Positions 32,354 to 43,397 of a DNA stretch of 60,000 bases are shown here, in pieces; within the stretch, counting starts at the first letter, position 1; each line of letters opens with the position of its first letter. The stretch is taken from NCBI RefSeq assembly GCF_037975245.1, contig NC_092577.1, forward strand, positions 24,055,398 to 24,115,397. Direction: 5' to 3'. The notes under the pieces were generated by a model. The model saw only the letters and a program-made list of their open reading frames with translations, searched no databases and had not been told where the DNA came from. This stretch comes from Apostichopus japonicus (Eukaryota; Echinodermata; Holothuroidea; Aspidochirotida; Stichopodidae). A program made the position numbers and the translations under genes.

Positions 32354-34739
32354 CTATGTCAGAGGCACATTCAAATGAATACTGGCTGCTAATGGACGAA
32401 TGTACGTCACCTGTGAGCTCACAGCCATCAAGAAATCCATTCCAGAAGGAAGAAAGGCTACAGACCAATCCTTTCCTGAACACAGACTGTGACCAAAGGG
32501 ATATGAATCAATCCCTATACTACACTCCATACCAGAGAGAAAGTCATGGCTATGTTGCCCAGAACTAACAATCAGTTCGGGTACCCCCAATCATCCGCAG
32601 CACGTGTAAATGCTAACACTCCAACATATGACGAATCAACCCCATGGAAAGATTTTTTCATTCAACTCGAGATAGTGTCGGAACTCCGTGGCGGGAGCCC
32701 GCTTTCGATGGCATTAAAACCTGGCAGCGAATCTCAGAGGGCCAGCTCAAGCACTATTGGGATCTATCTCCCTGAAGAGTATATGAGAAATGACCAGGCT
32801 CTCTAACAGTAGCATTAAAGCAGAGGTTCGCTCCATAAAATCAATGCGAACTGCACAAAGCCCTACTCCGGAACCAAAATGTCAGTCTACCAGAATTGGC
32901 ACAGATTTGCGTAGACAAGTATTTAAGGCCTGTCCTGATGCTCCCGGCGGCTCCATGCATGATGCATTGGCGAAAGAATATTTTGTTGACTGCTTGCAAG
33001 ATCCAGATACCAGATGGCGGGTTTACCAATCTAGACCTACGACCCTACAGGAAGCTGTCATTGCAAGAAAGCTTGTTCGAGATGTGGCTTCCGGCGGAAC
33101 TGTGACCTGACGAATCTGGTGAGACAAAACCTAGAGAGCAGACTCAGCAGAGTGAGATGACAAGCGCCCTCATCGAAGCAATTAGAGCGGCTTTAACGAA
33201 CTTAAAGGCGAGCTCAAGAACAACAGGGGCCAGAGATATACAGGAAGTGGCAAACCGGGTGGAGTGGAGTTCAGAGGACGATGTTTTAAATGCAACAAGT
33301 AAGGTCATAGGGCTACAGATTATCCTGAAGGGGCCATGCAAACATCACCACAGGAAAACTCCAACCTGTCGAGTTTAGGGGTCGAAGGTCGGTAGTAGGG
33401 GACACTACAACCTCCGTGAAGTCAGCGAAAAGGGGGAGCAAGTAGCCGAGATGTAACAGTTGAAGGGCAATTGGAGAACGTCAAATTTTTATTTGTCGTA
33501 GACACCGGGCAGATGTCACCATCGTAAGGCCAGATGTCTACAATGCCATTTCTGTACCAAGTATGGGTAGCGGACATCGAGACTGAAGGAAACCTGGGAA
33601 TTGATTTCTTGCGGGACTACAACTCAGATTGAGGCTGGTAGCGGAAAGGTTACGATAGGAGAGCAAACCTCCGGGAATGTGGAGCAAGTTGAAGTGTCTT
33701 GCTGCCGCATTAGAATTGCCGAGAATGTCATGATTCCTCCTGGCTGTGAAGCAGTTGTACCGGCATCCCTGGAAAAGAAATCCAATGGAATTGCCGCCGT
33801 TGTAGAGATGCTGCCGAGGTTTCTTGATAAACATGGAATGATGGTAGCTCGAGCAGTTGCCCCAGTAAGAGTGCTGAACCTGACGGACCAACACAAGACG
33901 ATCTATGAGGCTACAAATGTTGCCACCTGTGAACCTGCCAAGGAGATCTGCCGAATGATCAACACTAGCCCTACTGAAGAGAAATGTTCTCAAGAGTCAA
34001 CGTAAGTCCCACATGAGATTCATGCCGACTTGAAGGGCCTTCTAGATAGGAGCACGAATTTGCTTGAACCACGGCAGAAAGATCAAGTACTGAACTTACT
34101 ATATGCCTGTAGAGACACTTTTGCTGCTACTTCAATAGATATCGGAAAGACGAATCTGGTGAAACATAAAATCAACACTCATCACCGAGACAAACAACAG
34201 ACAGAGGTACAGCGCATTTTAGAGGGAGGCATTATTCAGCCTTCATCCAGTCCTGGTCTTCACCAATAGTCTTAGTAACAAAGAAAGATGGCCAGGTGTC
34301 TCAACAATATGACAATGAAAGATTCGTACCCCCTTCCGCGGATTGATGACAGCCTGGACGAATTATCCGGGGCTAAATGGTTTTCAACATTGGATATGAA
34401 GAGCGAATACTGGCAAGTAGAGATGGACCCTGTCGACAAGAGCAAGACTGCATTCATTTCAACCAGTGGTTATACGAATTCAACGTGCTACCCTTTGATC
34501 TCTGCAATGCACCGGCGACTTTCGAACGTTTAATTGAGAGTGTTGAAGGGGCTCCACTGGCAGACTTGTTTTCTATACGATATAATTGTGTTCCGATGAA
34601 GAGCTAGTTCGTCTTAGACAGGTGTTCAACCGCATCAAAGAAGCTGGATTAAATGCTGTCTGTTCCAGCAAGAAGTATCATACCTGGGACACTTGGTGTC
34701 TTGTGAGGGCGTTTCCACCGATCCAATTAAGGTCAAAGC
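32354..34739 (+). pseudogene. Ty3/gypsy gag-protease-RT remnant (copy 2)
   Basis: Duplicate of 7,463-9,848. Gag, knuckle, protease and RT pieces carry the same breaks as copy 1, including the shortened YxDD box. Confidence 0.78.
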
Positions 34740-34951
34740 AGTATTATTCGAGTTTATTAACGCATGGCAATGTCAACTTGTCGGCACAGGTCGATTTATT
34801 AAGGGGAATCTCAACAACTGTTCCCCACGAGGTGAACGATATTTGGGGAGGGGGCGGAATAACCACTGTTGAGCTTTGGAAGGCGCTTTTGGAAGATGAA
34901 GAATGGTTCGGACGGGCTTCCGAGGGAGTTCTACCGAACCTTCTGGGCAAT
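34740..34951 (+). mobile_element. LINE RT fragment (copy 2)
   Basis: Duplicate of 9,849-10,060. Confidence 0.75.
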
Positions 34952-34964
34952 TCTAATTATTTAT

Positions 34965-35017
34965 AGGAAGCGCGGATCACGTACGATTGCTTAGGAAGCG
35001 CATATCACGTACGATTG
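34965..35017. repeat. 28-bp tandem repeat (copy 2)
   Basis: Duplicate of 10,074-10,126. Confidence 0.8.
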
Positions 35018-35437
35018 ATAGTTGTTCCACGAATGTTATGAAGCTTAGGACGAATCAAAGAAAGGATGAGAACGAACGTTGTCGACGTCGTTGTGCATAC
35101 GGTTTGTGACACTCCATCGAGTGTGGTTAGGTAGGCAACATGTATTTTATTACTCAGTGGCCAAATGTAGGCTTGTACAACAGTTTTTAACATTTGTTCG
35201 ACACTGAAAGGAAAAAGCAGTCGCTCCCCCTGCTCCCCATGGTTACGTCACTGCCCCACGAGACCAAACTATTACTAGCTATAGGCCTATAACAGTGATA
35301 TTACAAATATTACTACCGGTACTGTTACGTTAGTAAAGCGCATAATTAAAAAGAATTTACAGGCATTTCTTTTCATAGTGGATACCAGGAACTTGCGCAA
35401 GGGAGCTGGGCGGCTTGATTTGATACTACGCCTTCAC

Positions 35438-35649
35438 CAGTGGCGTACACAGACTGGGTTGCCGGGGCGAAAGCCCCTACTCTCAAAAGTCTGCCCATCC
35501 CCCTGTTGCCCCAAATGAAAATTTAGACTACAATATAACTGAATTATAGATATAGCGATACCCTATTTTAAACAAAATTGCCCCCCCTTGTCAATCTCTT
35601 TGACATCCTCTGAAGCCCCTCTAATGAAAAAAGTCTAAATACGTCACTG
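35438..35649. mobile_element. Candidate hAT-like MITE (copy 2)
   Basis: Duplicate of 10,547-10,758. Confidence 0.5.
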
Positions 35650-35793
35650 CTCACCCCTCCCCCACCTCTAGTGGGGGGAATCACTCAGTCAATGGAAGTC
35701 ACTTGGTTGGTTCAATCCGGGAAGATTTGAGGGATTCAGACTGGGGGATCGACACAGTGAAAAAATTAAAGTAGTTATATATAATAATATTAA

Positions 35794-35936
35794 TATTGCC
35801 ACGGACTAACGTTAAATTAGTCTGTGACGTTAGTCAATGCACACGGACTAGCCAAAATCTTCGTTTCATCACTGCTTCTTAATCAGTTTACACTAAGGAA
35901 AATATAATGCAGCTTAGTCGGTGTCGACGGACTAAT
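35794..35936. repeat. CGGACTAA/TTAGTC motif cluster, left (copy 2)
   Basis: Duplicate of 10,903-11,045. Confidence 0.5.
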
Positions 35937-36165
35937 GTATTTTAACCCAATTCGATTCAATTCAATTTCGAAACCGAGAGGCAACGGCAGCTTGCTGGGC
36001 TTGGCATAGTTTCATACGATCACTCTAAGCAACTTTCAACCGTAAATCACCCAAGAAGGTCTTTAGAAGAATGGAGGTATTAACTGCCATCATCGGCCTA
36101 CCTGTTATTCCTTCAAAAATTAAAGTTCATTGTTAGGCCACTGGCACTAGTACTGTATTACTGTG

Positions 36166-36310
36166 CTACATTGTATAAATTTGTGGGTGAGTGAGAAATT
36201 TCTGTTTGTGGGTTTTCAGTTGGGTTTATGGTGGTTGTTAAACAGACTGGAATTGTTTTTGGTTTTGTTGACCTTTGGTCCGTGTCCGTTTTTCTTTGCA
36301 CGTAAAAAGC
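36166..36310 (+). mobile_element. Short LINE-tail insertion (copy 2)
   Basis: Duplicate of 11,275-11,419 with the same 9-bp flanks. Confidence 0.55.
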
Positions 36311-38086
36311 ATTACTGTGTTACGCTACGCAGTACGTGTAGCCCGTTGTTACGCTGGCGTTTGACAGTGAGTAGCATATAGGCTTCTACTGGGTACCGCA
36401 GTGCATTCTCAACACCAATTAACAATGTGTTATATGTGTATTGGGCTAGATTGAACAGTGGCACATAATCTTCTAATTTATTCACAAACAAATGCTGGGA
36501 CTATAAATCTCTATAGTTTTTTTGAAGTCTACACTCATTTGGTAAAGATTCCCTTTAGTTTCCCATGGGAATCTAATGGCTAGGCTATGTGATATTGCAT
36601 AAGCAAGGCTAGACCATGAAACTTACAGTCACAGTAGGCTGAACAAATTATGTTGGATAGTCACCGGTATTATATTTTGCGAGCAGTCAGGATGCACGCT
36701 TCAGTTCTATTTAACCTTTTCATTTCTCATTTTTTACTATTGAATTTCCGGTCACGCCCGGAAACAATTACGACATTCATTCACGGTCGATTTGTTTACT
36801 GTAAGAAGTATTAACCGTTTTTTCTCAGGAAAGCTTCATAGTCTAAAGTTATTATAACGTGTGCTTTTAGTATACTGCCAAAATAGTAAGTTGTTGTATT
36901 TGTATTGATATTTTATGTAGAAGTAACGGAAACTTTACTGTTTAGTTTTGTCTAATTGCGCGTTTTTTCTGTCCAATGTAGTAGTGCAGGGTTGACTTGC
37001 GCGAAATTATTCTGTTTATGTATATGTATATGCATCGGTTCGTAGATTATAAGGTTTTTTGACATTTATTTGTAATGCAAGCATATCTGTTTAGTAGCAA
37101 AGTTTAAAGGGTTAAGATTAATTAGTTTTCTCTTTTTTTGTTTGATCCCAGATTGAATGAAACTCATTGACGTAAATAATAGATCAGATCATACAGTTTA
37201 ACGCAGTTGCTAAAACTCTGGGTATTCTCTAGTCTTCGCCGGTCCATTATATACTTTAGTACTACTAGTAAGACTAAATCAAAACGACCGAAAGACAAAC
37301 TTAGTGTAACAAAGTACCGATTCTTCTCTAGCCTAGGTCTAAACAGGCTTGTTATGTGAGCAAGCAAAATAACAACTAAAAACGATTTGGCCTATAAATA
37401 AGTTGGCTCAGTGCATTTGTGTTTCTAAAATTTTATATTGTTAAAGATCATAAAAACAAAGATTTAGCCCATGTTTTATTATCTGTGTATTCTGGGCATT
37501 TGATTCTGGTTGCAATGGTGATGACACTCTCGTTAAAATTTTCAGCTTTATACAGTCTGCTTCAAACTTTCTTTTTTGAGGCTATAGTGGAAGCAAATCT
37601 CACATAACTTTGCGGTGACAACTTTATTTAATTATTTTTGTTAAATGATGAATACTTTTTTCCAGGAAGAATTGAAAAGCCAAATATCCAAGTCAAGGGT
37701 GAGATTTCCTGTGATGTACGACACCAGTGTGGAGGCAAGAACAGAAGAGGAGAACTGTGTTATATATGGCTTAAAGACATGTTTTAAGATGATATATTGG
37801 TACCCTTCGCAGAACAAAAGAGTTTTATCCGAGTCCAAAAAGCAAAGGAACAAGTACCATAGAGAAAAAAGATGGAAGAGTGAGTTTAACTATTGTACCC
37901 AACTGTTTAATGATATTAAAGATACTTTTAATAATCTGTTTAAAAAAAAAAAACAGTCTGGTATATCATTTACGTGCAAGCTTCATAAGTTTGGTCAAAT
38001 TTTTACTGATCTGTAGAGCGGGAGTCCAGAGAGGGTTTGGTTAGCTGGGAAGGTAACAAATTGCCTGGTACATCACAATGTTCACA

Positions 38087-38511
38087 ATCCCCATCCCCAC
38101 AATTGACCTAGTTGAACTGGTTACCTTATGAGCTTACCTAGGTCAATGAGGGGATGGGCATTTTGGGGGTCTACTGGCAGGGGTACCCCCAATATAGACT
38201 ACTGGAAATGCCCATCCCTTACATATGAAGTGATACCTATCATTTTCCAGTAGATTTCAACTGGTTACATCATGAGCTCATCTAGGTCAATGGGGGATGG
38301 GCATTTTGGGGGTCTACTGGCAGGGGTACCCCACCAATAAAAATTACTGGCAATGCCCATCAGTTGTATCTCAAGTCCTAACCAACATTTTCCAGTAGGT
38401 TTCAAGTGGTTACCTCATGAGCTGGCCTAGGTCAGCCGTGAGGGGTTAATTATAGATCACTGGCAGGGGTACCCCACCACCAATAATTACTGGCAATGGC
38501 CATTCTCTTGG
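38087..38511. repeat. 143-bp tandem repeat (copy 2)
   Basis: Duplicate of 13,196-13,620. Confidence 0.75.
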
Positions 38512-39003
38512 GGCCATACCTGACACAAAACTAATCTAGGCTAGCTATCAGGTCACTTTAAAATTGCGCTCCCAGTCTTTTGGGATCATTATTAACATGA
38601 TTATTAAGCTTTGAAAAATAAGTTGGAGTTATGCTGTGCAAAGCTAATAATTATTTGGTTAAGCTGCTATTCCTGGCTTATAATTTGAGGGACCTACATT
38701 TAAATGTATACCTCCCAACATGTTATACAATTTTAATGTAAATGTATGTTTATGATAATGTGAGTTATCATGTGCTATATCTGTATCTGTGCTACACGTG
38801 TATCATATTTTCTGTTCACAGGTCAATAGTGGTGCAGATTTTTGGCTTCCTGAAGACAAGTGGGAGGCCATTTGTAGTTTGATCCATTAACTTGTCTTAA
38901 CTTTGTTGGAATAAAATCAGATTTTCAGATTTTTGTTTACAGTGATTTCTTCTCCATCTGTCGAAAGTCAGCTTTTGTAGACATCAGAAGTTTTATCAGA
39001 AAT

Positions 39004-39089
39004 AATGCTATAGACTAATGTAAAACCTGCTATAATTAGTCGGTAAAGACCTACTAATGTCACCGACTAATGTCACCAACTAATGTAAC
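39004..39089. repeat. GACTAATGT motif cluster, right (copy 2)
   Basis: Duplicate of 14,113-14,198. Its last 16 bases (39,074-39,089, CACCAACTAATGTAAC) are repeated exactly after the LINE at 42,591-42,606. Confidence 0.75.
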
Positions 39090-42000
39090 TAATGCAAGCG
39101 CAGTCGCATTTTCCAATATTGTAAATCAATGGAGGTCGACTGCGTTTGCCTGCAAGAAACACATATTTTGGAAGAAGATGTCCCTCTATGGGCTTATGAG
39201 TGGGGTGGTGAGCTGCATGCTTCGTTTGGTTCGTCTTCATCCTGTGGCACTGTCATCCTTCTGTCAGCTCGTCAGGCGGGTTGTGCCACTAGGGTGGAGA
39301 CGGATCACGAGGGCCGATTGGTTTGCATTCTATTCAAGTATCCACAGGGTAACATCGCCATTTGCAATGTGTATGCTCCCAATCGGCCTTCTGCTAGACG
39401 AGATTTTTTTAACACGCTGCCTTCCTTTGTTCCTGGTAGTGCGCCGTGTGTCATGGTCGGAGACTTTAACTGTGTCCCAGACTCGGGTCTTGACAGACTC
39501 GGAACTTCTGTGTCTGCAAGTCCCGACGCTGGGATCACAGAATTGGACAGATTCACTTCGGCACACCTTTTAGCCGATGTCTGGAGGCATATGCACCCGT
39601 GTAGTACGGGGTATACGTGGGTGAGGCCTAACGGAGAAGATGCCTCCAGGATAGATCGAGTGTATGCGCCCGTAAGTTTTACATTTTCGGGTTGCGAGAC
39701 GCTCAGCTGTCCGCTCTCTGACCATGACACCGTAGTAGCACGTTTTGTTTTGCCTTCCATTTTCCCCATCGGGCGGGGCCTATGGAAGCTTAACTGTCGG
39801 ATTCTTGGCGAGGCAGAGTTCCGCCAGGGTTTCGAGACCAGGTACAAAGGATGGCAAACATTGAAGCCGGCCTTTGCTTCTACATCCCAATGGTGGGATG
39901 AGGTCAAGTTGCGCATCAAACGCTACGCAATTCAGTATTGCGTGACCCGCGCACGGCGTCGAAGAGAAAAATTCTCGAAGCTGTGCGCGGAGGTGAAGTT
40001 TGGCGACCCTTCGGCAGTCATTGCTTTGCAGACTTATCTCGATGAAAAGTACCACGGTGCCCGCGTCAGGGCCCGTGTCGAAGCGGTGGAAGCCGAGGAG
40101 CGCCCTTCACTGAGGTTTTACCAGTCCGTTAGCTCATCGGCAGGTGACAGACGCGTCCCGTCTGTACGCGCTACTGATGGGACCGTGGTAAGTGACCCTC
40201 ACGGCATTGTCCGCGTATATAAAGAGTACTATTCGAGTTTGTTTACGCGTGGCAATGTCGACTTGTCGGCACAGGCTGATTTATTGAGGGGAATCTCAAA
40301 AATCGTTCCCCACGATGTCAATGATATTTTGGGGGGCGAAATAACCACTGTTGAGCTTTGGAAGGCGCTTTCGAAGATGAAGAATGGCAAGTCCCCGGGT
40401 TCGGACGGGCTTCCGAGGGAGTTCTACCGAACCTTCTGGGCAATAATAGGACCCGACATCAGAGCCGTCTTCGAGGACGCCTTCCAAAACGGACTGTTAA
40501 ACCAAAGTCAACGTCTGGGCATGATTACTTTGCTGCCCAAGTCTGGGGACCCCTTGGATCCCCGTAACAAGCGTCCGATCACCTTGTTAAATGTGGACTA
40601 CAAGTTGCTGGCTAAGGCTTTGTGCAACCGTCTTGCACTGGCTATGCCGCATCTTGTGGGTGATCTCCAGACTTGTGCAGTGAAGGGTCATTGCATCCAG
40701 CAGAACTTGTGGTTGATGCGCGACTTGACCGACTTTGTTATTGAGCGTGATCTGCCATGTGCATTGGTGTCTCTGGACCAGCAGAAGGCCTTTGACATGG
40801 TGGATCGCGGTTTTTTAATGAATGTATTGGAGACGTTTCAGTTGCACCCAAATTTTCGTAATTGGATTTCTGTTTTGTATGAACAAAGTTTGAGTTCTGT
40901 TATCGTAAATGGGTTTTGTTCGCAGGTTTTTAACGTAGAGAGGGGGGTGCGCCAGGGGGGCCCTCTGTCTCCATTACTTTATGTTTTGTTTAGCGAGTCC
41001 CTCTCTCGTCTTTTGGAAAGGGACTCCAGACTTGTTCCATTCGTTGTGCCAGGGGGTGCCAAAGTGAAATGCGCTCAATATGCAGATGACGTGACATGTG
41101 TTGTTTCGAGTCTGGGCTCCTTTCGCGCACTCTCGCAGGATTTATCTATTTTTGAGAGAGCTACCGGGGCGAAGTTGAATCCAGAAAAGACAAAGGGCCT
41201 TCGTCTTGGTAGCTGGAGATACAGAGACTTACCATTCGGTGCGTCGTGGTCGGATCAGAATATCAAAATTAATGGTATATGGTTCGGCTACGATGCACCT
41301 GGTGATGTCACCTGGAGCGAGAGGGCTGAGGTATTTGAGAGCAGGCTCGAAACCTTTGGCACCCGCTGGCTTTCGATCCTAGGGAAAGTCACCGTAGTTA
41401 ATCGTTTTGTTTCGCCCATCTTGTGGTACCCGGGCGCGGTGTATCCAATTCCGCGTCGCGTCCTGGTGCGGTTGGAGAGAGCGATATTTTCATTTATTTG
41501 GTCGGGTGGTACAGAGCTTGTCAAAAGGGCGGTAATGTACCAAAAACTGGAGAAGGGTGGGTTAGGGGTGGTTCATCTGGGAAGTAAGTTAACTTGTTTG
41601 TTATTTAAGCAGTTGTTTGTAGCGGTAACTGACCCAGGGTTGCCTTGTTCATATTTTCTACGTTTTTGGGGCGGTTTGCACCTGCGTCGATGGGTCCCGG
41701 CGCTGTTTAGCAACAGAGAACCGCATAGTAGTACTCCAAACAGGGTGGTGCGTGTCATTTGCTCCGCTCTGATTGAGTTGCCCCCTGTTGACCTGTCACA
41801 GCCGGCCCTCGTTCACAGTTCGTTGCGGGATAGGGCCTTGAATGCAATTTTTGTACAGGGACGTCATCCTGTCGAAGTATGGCGTTCGGTGCATTCAAGG
41901 CTGAATGGTTGCAGGCTCCGTGACCTTGCATGGAGAATTGCACACGGTGCCTTGGTGACCAATCTGAAAAGGTATCACTGGCGATTGGGTGATGGACTGT

Positions 42001-42590
42001 GCCCGAGGACCGGCTGTGACAGCTTAGAGAGTACTGCCCATGTTTTTTGGCATTGCCCCTTTGTTTTGAACTTGTGGGAGTGGTTTCAGTCCTGGACCGA
42101 CCGTTTAACGGGAGACCGTTCATGGTCGGTAGGACAGGGTTTTGTTTTGTATGGATTAGATCCTCCAGTTTGTTCCGTTGCTGTGTTGCAGCGTATTATT
42201 TATGTTTGTTCTGTTGTAAAAAAACTTATTTGGAGGAATAGATGTGATGTTGTTTTTAGGGGGAAATTTGCCAGTTGGCAGGCAGTCCTGGAGGCGGTGA
42301 AGTCTGACATTCGCCTTCAGGTCGAAGGCGATTTTCGCCGTTTATCTAGGGCTGCCTTTTTTGGACGGTGGTGTGCTGGGGAAGGGTGTTTTGTTTCGCT
42401 GCGTGCTGGTCGTCCTTTTGTAGTTTTTTAATATTTCAGTGGGGGGTTGGGCGTTTTGTCTCTGCAGGTCGGTGAGCGTATGTACTTTTTTGGCTCGCTT
42501 GACCTGAGGTTCGTTTGTAAGAATGGGATGGTTTGGTAGTGCCGTTTGGCCGTGACGTTTTGTATCCCGTATGACGGGTCACGTAAAAAG
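39090..42590 (+). mobile_element. 5'-truncated Tx1-like LINE with TSD
   Basis: A 3.5 kb non-LTR retrotransposon copy flanked by a perfect 16-bp target-site duplication (39,074-39,089 and 42,591-42,606). It begins inside the endonuclease domain, so ORF1 and the ORF2 start are missing: a typical 5' truncation. It ends at CACGTAAAAAGCA without a poly-A tail. Shorter pieces of the family lie at 3,510-3,755, 9,849-10,060 and 48,801-49,052. Confidence 0.9.
39129..42431 (+). CDS. LINE ORF2: endonuclease-reverse transcriptase, N-truncated
   Basis: An open frame of 1100 codons for the replication protein of a Tx1/L1-group LINE. Residues about 1-220 are the APE-like endonuclease that nicks the target: LQETH (about 8), VYAPN, GDFNCVPD (about 110), RIDRVYA and SDHD (about 197). 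The first ~40 residues of the domain are missing; the frame stays open upstream of the ATG back to the truncation point. RT motifs follow: KSPGSDG (about 420), LLPKSGDPLDPRNKRPITLLN, SLDQQKAFD (about 548, motif A), GVRQGGPLSP (motif B; usual form is GCPLSP), YADD (about 650) and GAKLNPEKTK. A Cys/His cluster, CPRTGCDSLESTAHVFWHC (about 957-976), lies near the C-terminus. With the endonuclease cut short it should not mobilise itself, although the RT looks intact. The annotated ATG is internal and not the native start. Confidence 0.9.
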   Translation: MEVDCVCLQETHILEEDVPLWAYEWGGELHASFGSSSSCGTVILLSARQAGCATRVETDHEGRLVCILFKYPQGNIAICNVYAPNRPSARRDFFNTLPSFVPGSAPCVMVGDFNCVPDSGLDRLGTSVSASPDAGITELDRFTSAHLLADVWRHMHPCSTGYTWVRPNGEDASRIDRVYAPVSFTFSGCETLSCPLSDHDTVVARFVLPSIFPIGRGLWKLNCRILGEAEFRQGFETRYKGWQTLKPAFASTSQWWDEVKLRIKRYAIQYCVTRARRRREKFSKLCAEVKFGDPSAVIALQTYLDEKYHGARVRARVEAVEAEERPSLRFYQSVSSSAGDRRVPSVRATDGTVVSDPHGIVRVYKEYYSSLFTRGNVDLSAQADLLRGISKIVPHDVNDILGGEITTVELWKALSKMKNGKSPGSDGLPREFYRTFWAIIGPDIRAVFEDAFQNGLLNQSQRLGMITLLPKSGDPLDPRNKRPITLLNVDYKLLAKALCNRLALAMPHLVGDLQTCAVKGHCIQQNLWLMRDLTDFVIERDLPCALVSLDQQKAFDMVDRGFLMNVLETFQLHPNFRNWISVLYEQSLSSVIVNGFCSQVFNVERGVRQGGPLSPLLYVLFSESLSRLLERDSRLVPFVVPGGAKVKCAQYADDVTCVVSSLGSFRALSQDLSIFERATGAKLNPEKTKGLRLGSWRYRDLPFGASWSDQNIKINGIWFGYDAPGDVTWSERAEVFESRLETFGTRWLSILGKVTVVNRFVSPILWYPGAVYPIPRRVLVRLERAIFSFIWSGGTELVKRAVMYQKLEKGGLGVVHLGSKLTCLLFKQLFVAVTDPGLPCSYFLRFWGGLHLRRWVPALFSNREPHSSTPNRVVRVICSALIELPPVDLSQPALVHSSLRDRALNAIFVQGRHPVEVWRSVHSRLNGCRLRDLAWRIAHGALVTNLKRYHWRLGDGLCPRTGCDSLESTAHVFWHCPFVLNLWEWFQSWTDRLTGDRSWSVGQGFVLYGLDPPVCSVAVLQRIIYVCSVVKKLIWRNRCDVVFRGKFASWQAVLEAVKSDIRLQVEGDFRRLSRAAFFGRWCAGEGCFVSLRAGRPFVVF

Positions 42591-42640
42591 CACCAACTAA
42601 TGTAACCGACTAATACATTTAGCGACTAAGATTATATTGT
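42591..42640. repeat. Right LINE TSD and end of GACTAATGT cluster
   Basis: CACCAACTAATGTAAC repeats the 16 bases before the LINE, then CCGACTAATAC and GCGACTAAG continue the motif cluster. This is the ancestral right flank of the insertion and is absent after copy 1. Confidence 0.85.
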
Positions 42641-43397
42641 GAGAGCAATTTCCTGCTTTTAAATGTTGATAAAACAAAGGAAATGGTCATATATTTTCAT
42701 ATGTTGAGCGAGTGGATCACTATACATACCTACGGGTTGTACTGGATAACTCCTTGTCCTGGCATAGCCATGTTGATGCCACACTGAAGAAACTTAACTC
42801 TAGAATGCATTGCCTGCGTAAAATGAAAACTTTTTAAATTGATGAACGTATTCTGACTATGTTTTATACTTCCAACATTTGTGGGGTATGGAAATACAAT
42901 TTGATTTCTTGGGGCGGGAATGCGAGAAAGGAAGATCAGAACCGTATGGACTCTTTAATCCGCCAGGCGGGCCGCATAATTGGCAACAGCCAACCGTCTT
43001 ACTCATCAAGTTATACCCATCTACTCCAACAGAAATTAGACATGATTTTGGATGATGCCGACCACCCACTGCATGGACAATTTCAGAATGCAGTGATTCC
43101 TCGGAGCGGGAGGATGAGGCTGCCGACAGCGAAAACCAATCGTCACCTCTCCTCATTCGTCCGACAGTGCATCAGAATCCATAATCAAAATTACAATCGC
43201 TAGTGTTCTTGCCCTCTGGTAACACCTTCACTGTTTTTGTCATACTTAGTCTTGCCATTGCTGGACTTTGCAATTTTATTGTTTTATGTGAGTCAATTTC
43301 CATGTGCTGTATTTAATGTTTTATTCTGTACAACGAGCATTTAATTACCCGAAATGGGTTTAATAAAGTGAATCTCATCTTATCTTATCTTATTTTT
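42641..43397 (+). pseudogene. L2/Rex1-like LINE RT C-terminal remnant
   Basis: A 5'-truncated non-LTR element from a clade different from the Tx1-like LINE. The reading shows FLLLNVDKTKEMVIYF, LDNSLSWHSHVDATLKKLNSR, LRKMKTF, stop, IDERILTMFYTS, then SWGGNARKEDQNRMDSLIRQ and AGRIIG. This is the region after the RT palm typical of L2/Rex1-like elements (the 'FCI.CWGGN...K.D...+I...AG+IIG' pattern). The open part is 42,859-43,203, with breaks before it. The 3' end has AATAAAGTGAATC followed by a (TCTTA)n-type tail at about 43,376-43,391, as such elements have in place of poly-A. It begins within about 50 bp of the GACTAATGT cluster. Confidence 0.75.

Larger units (their letters stand above)
24888..42593. 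repeat. 24.9-kb tandem duplication, copy 2
   Basis: Second copy of 1-17,674. All elements listed for copy 1 recur here in the same order and orientation. It ends at the LINE 3' terminus and is followed by single-copy DNA that begins with the LINE's right target-site duplication (42,591-42,606). Copy 1 instead runs into an unrelated 7.2 kb segment. This copy has the undamaged version of the LINE reading frame. Confidence 0.95.
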
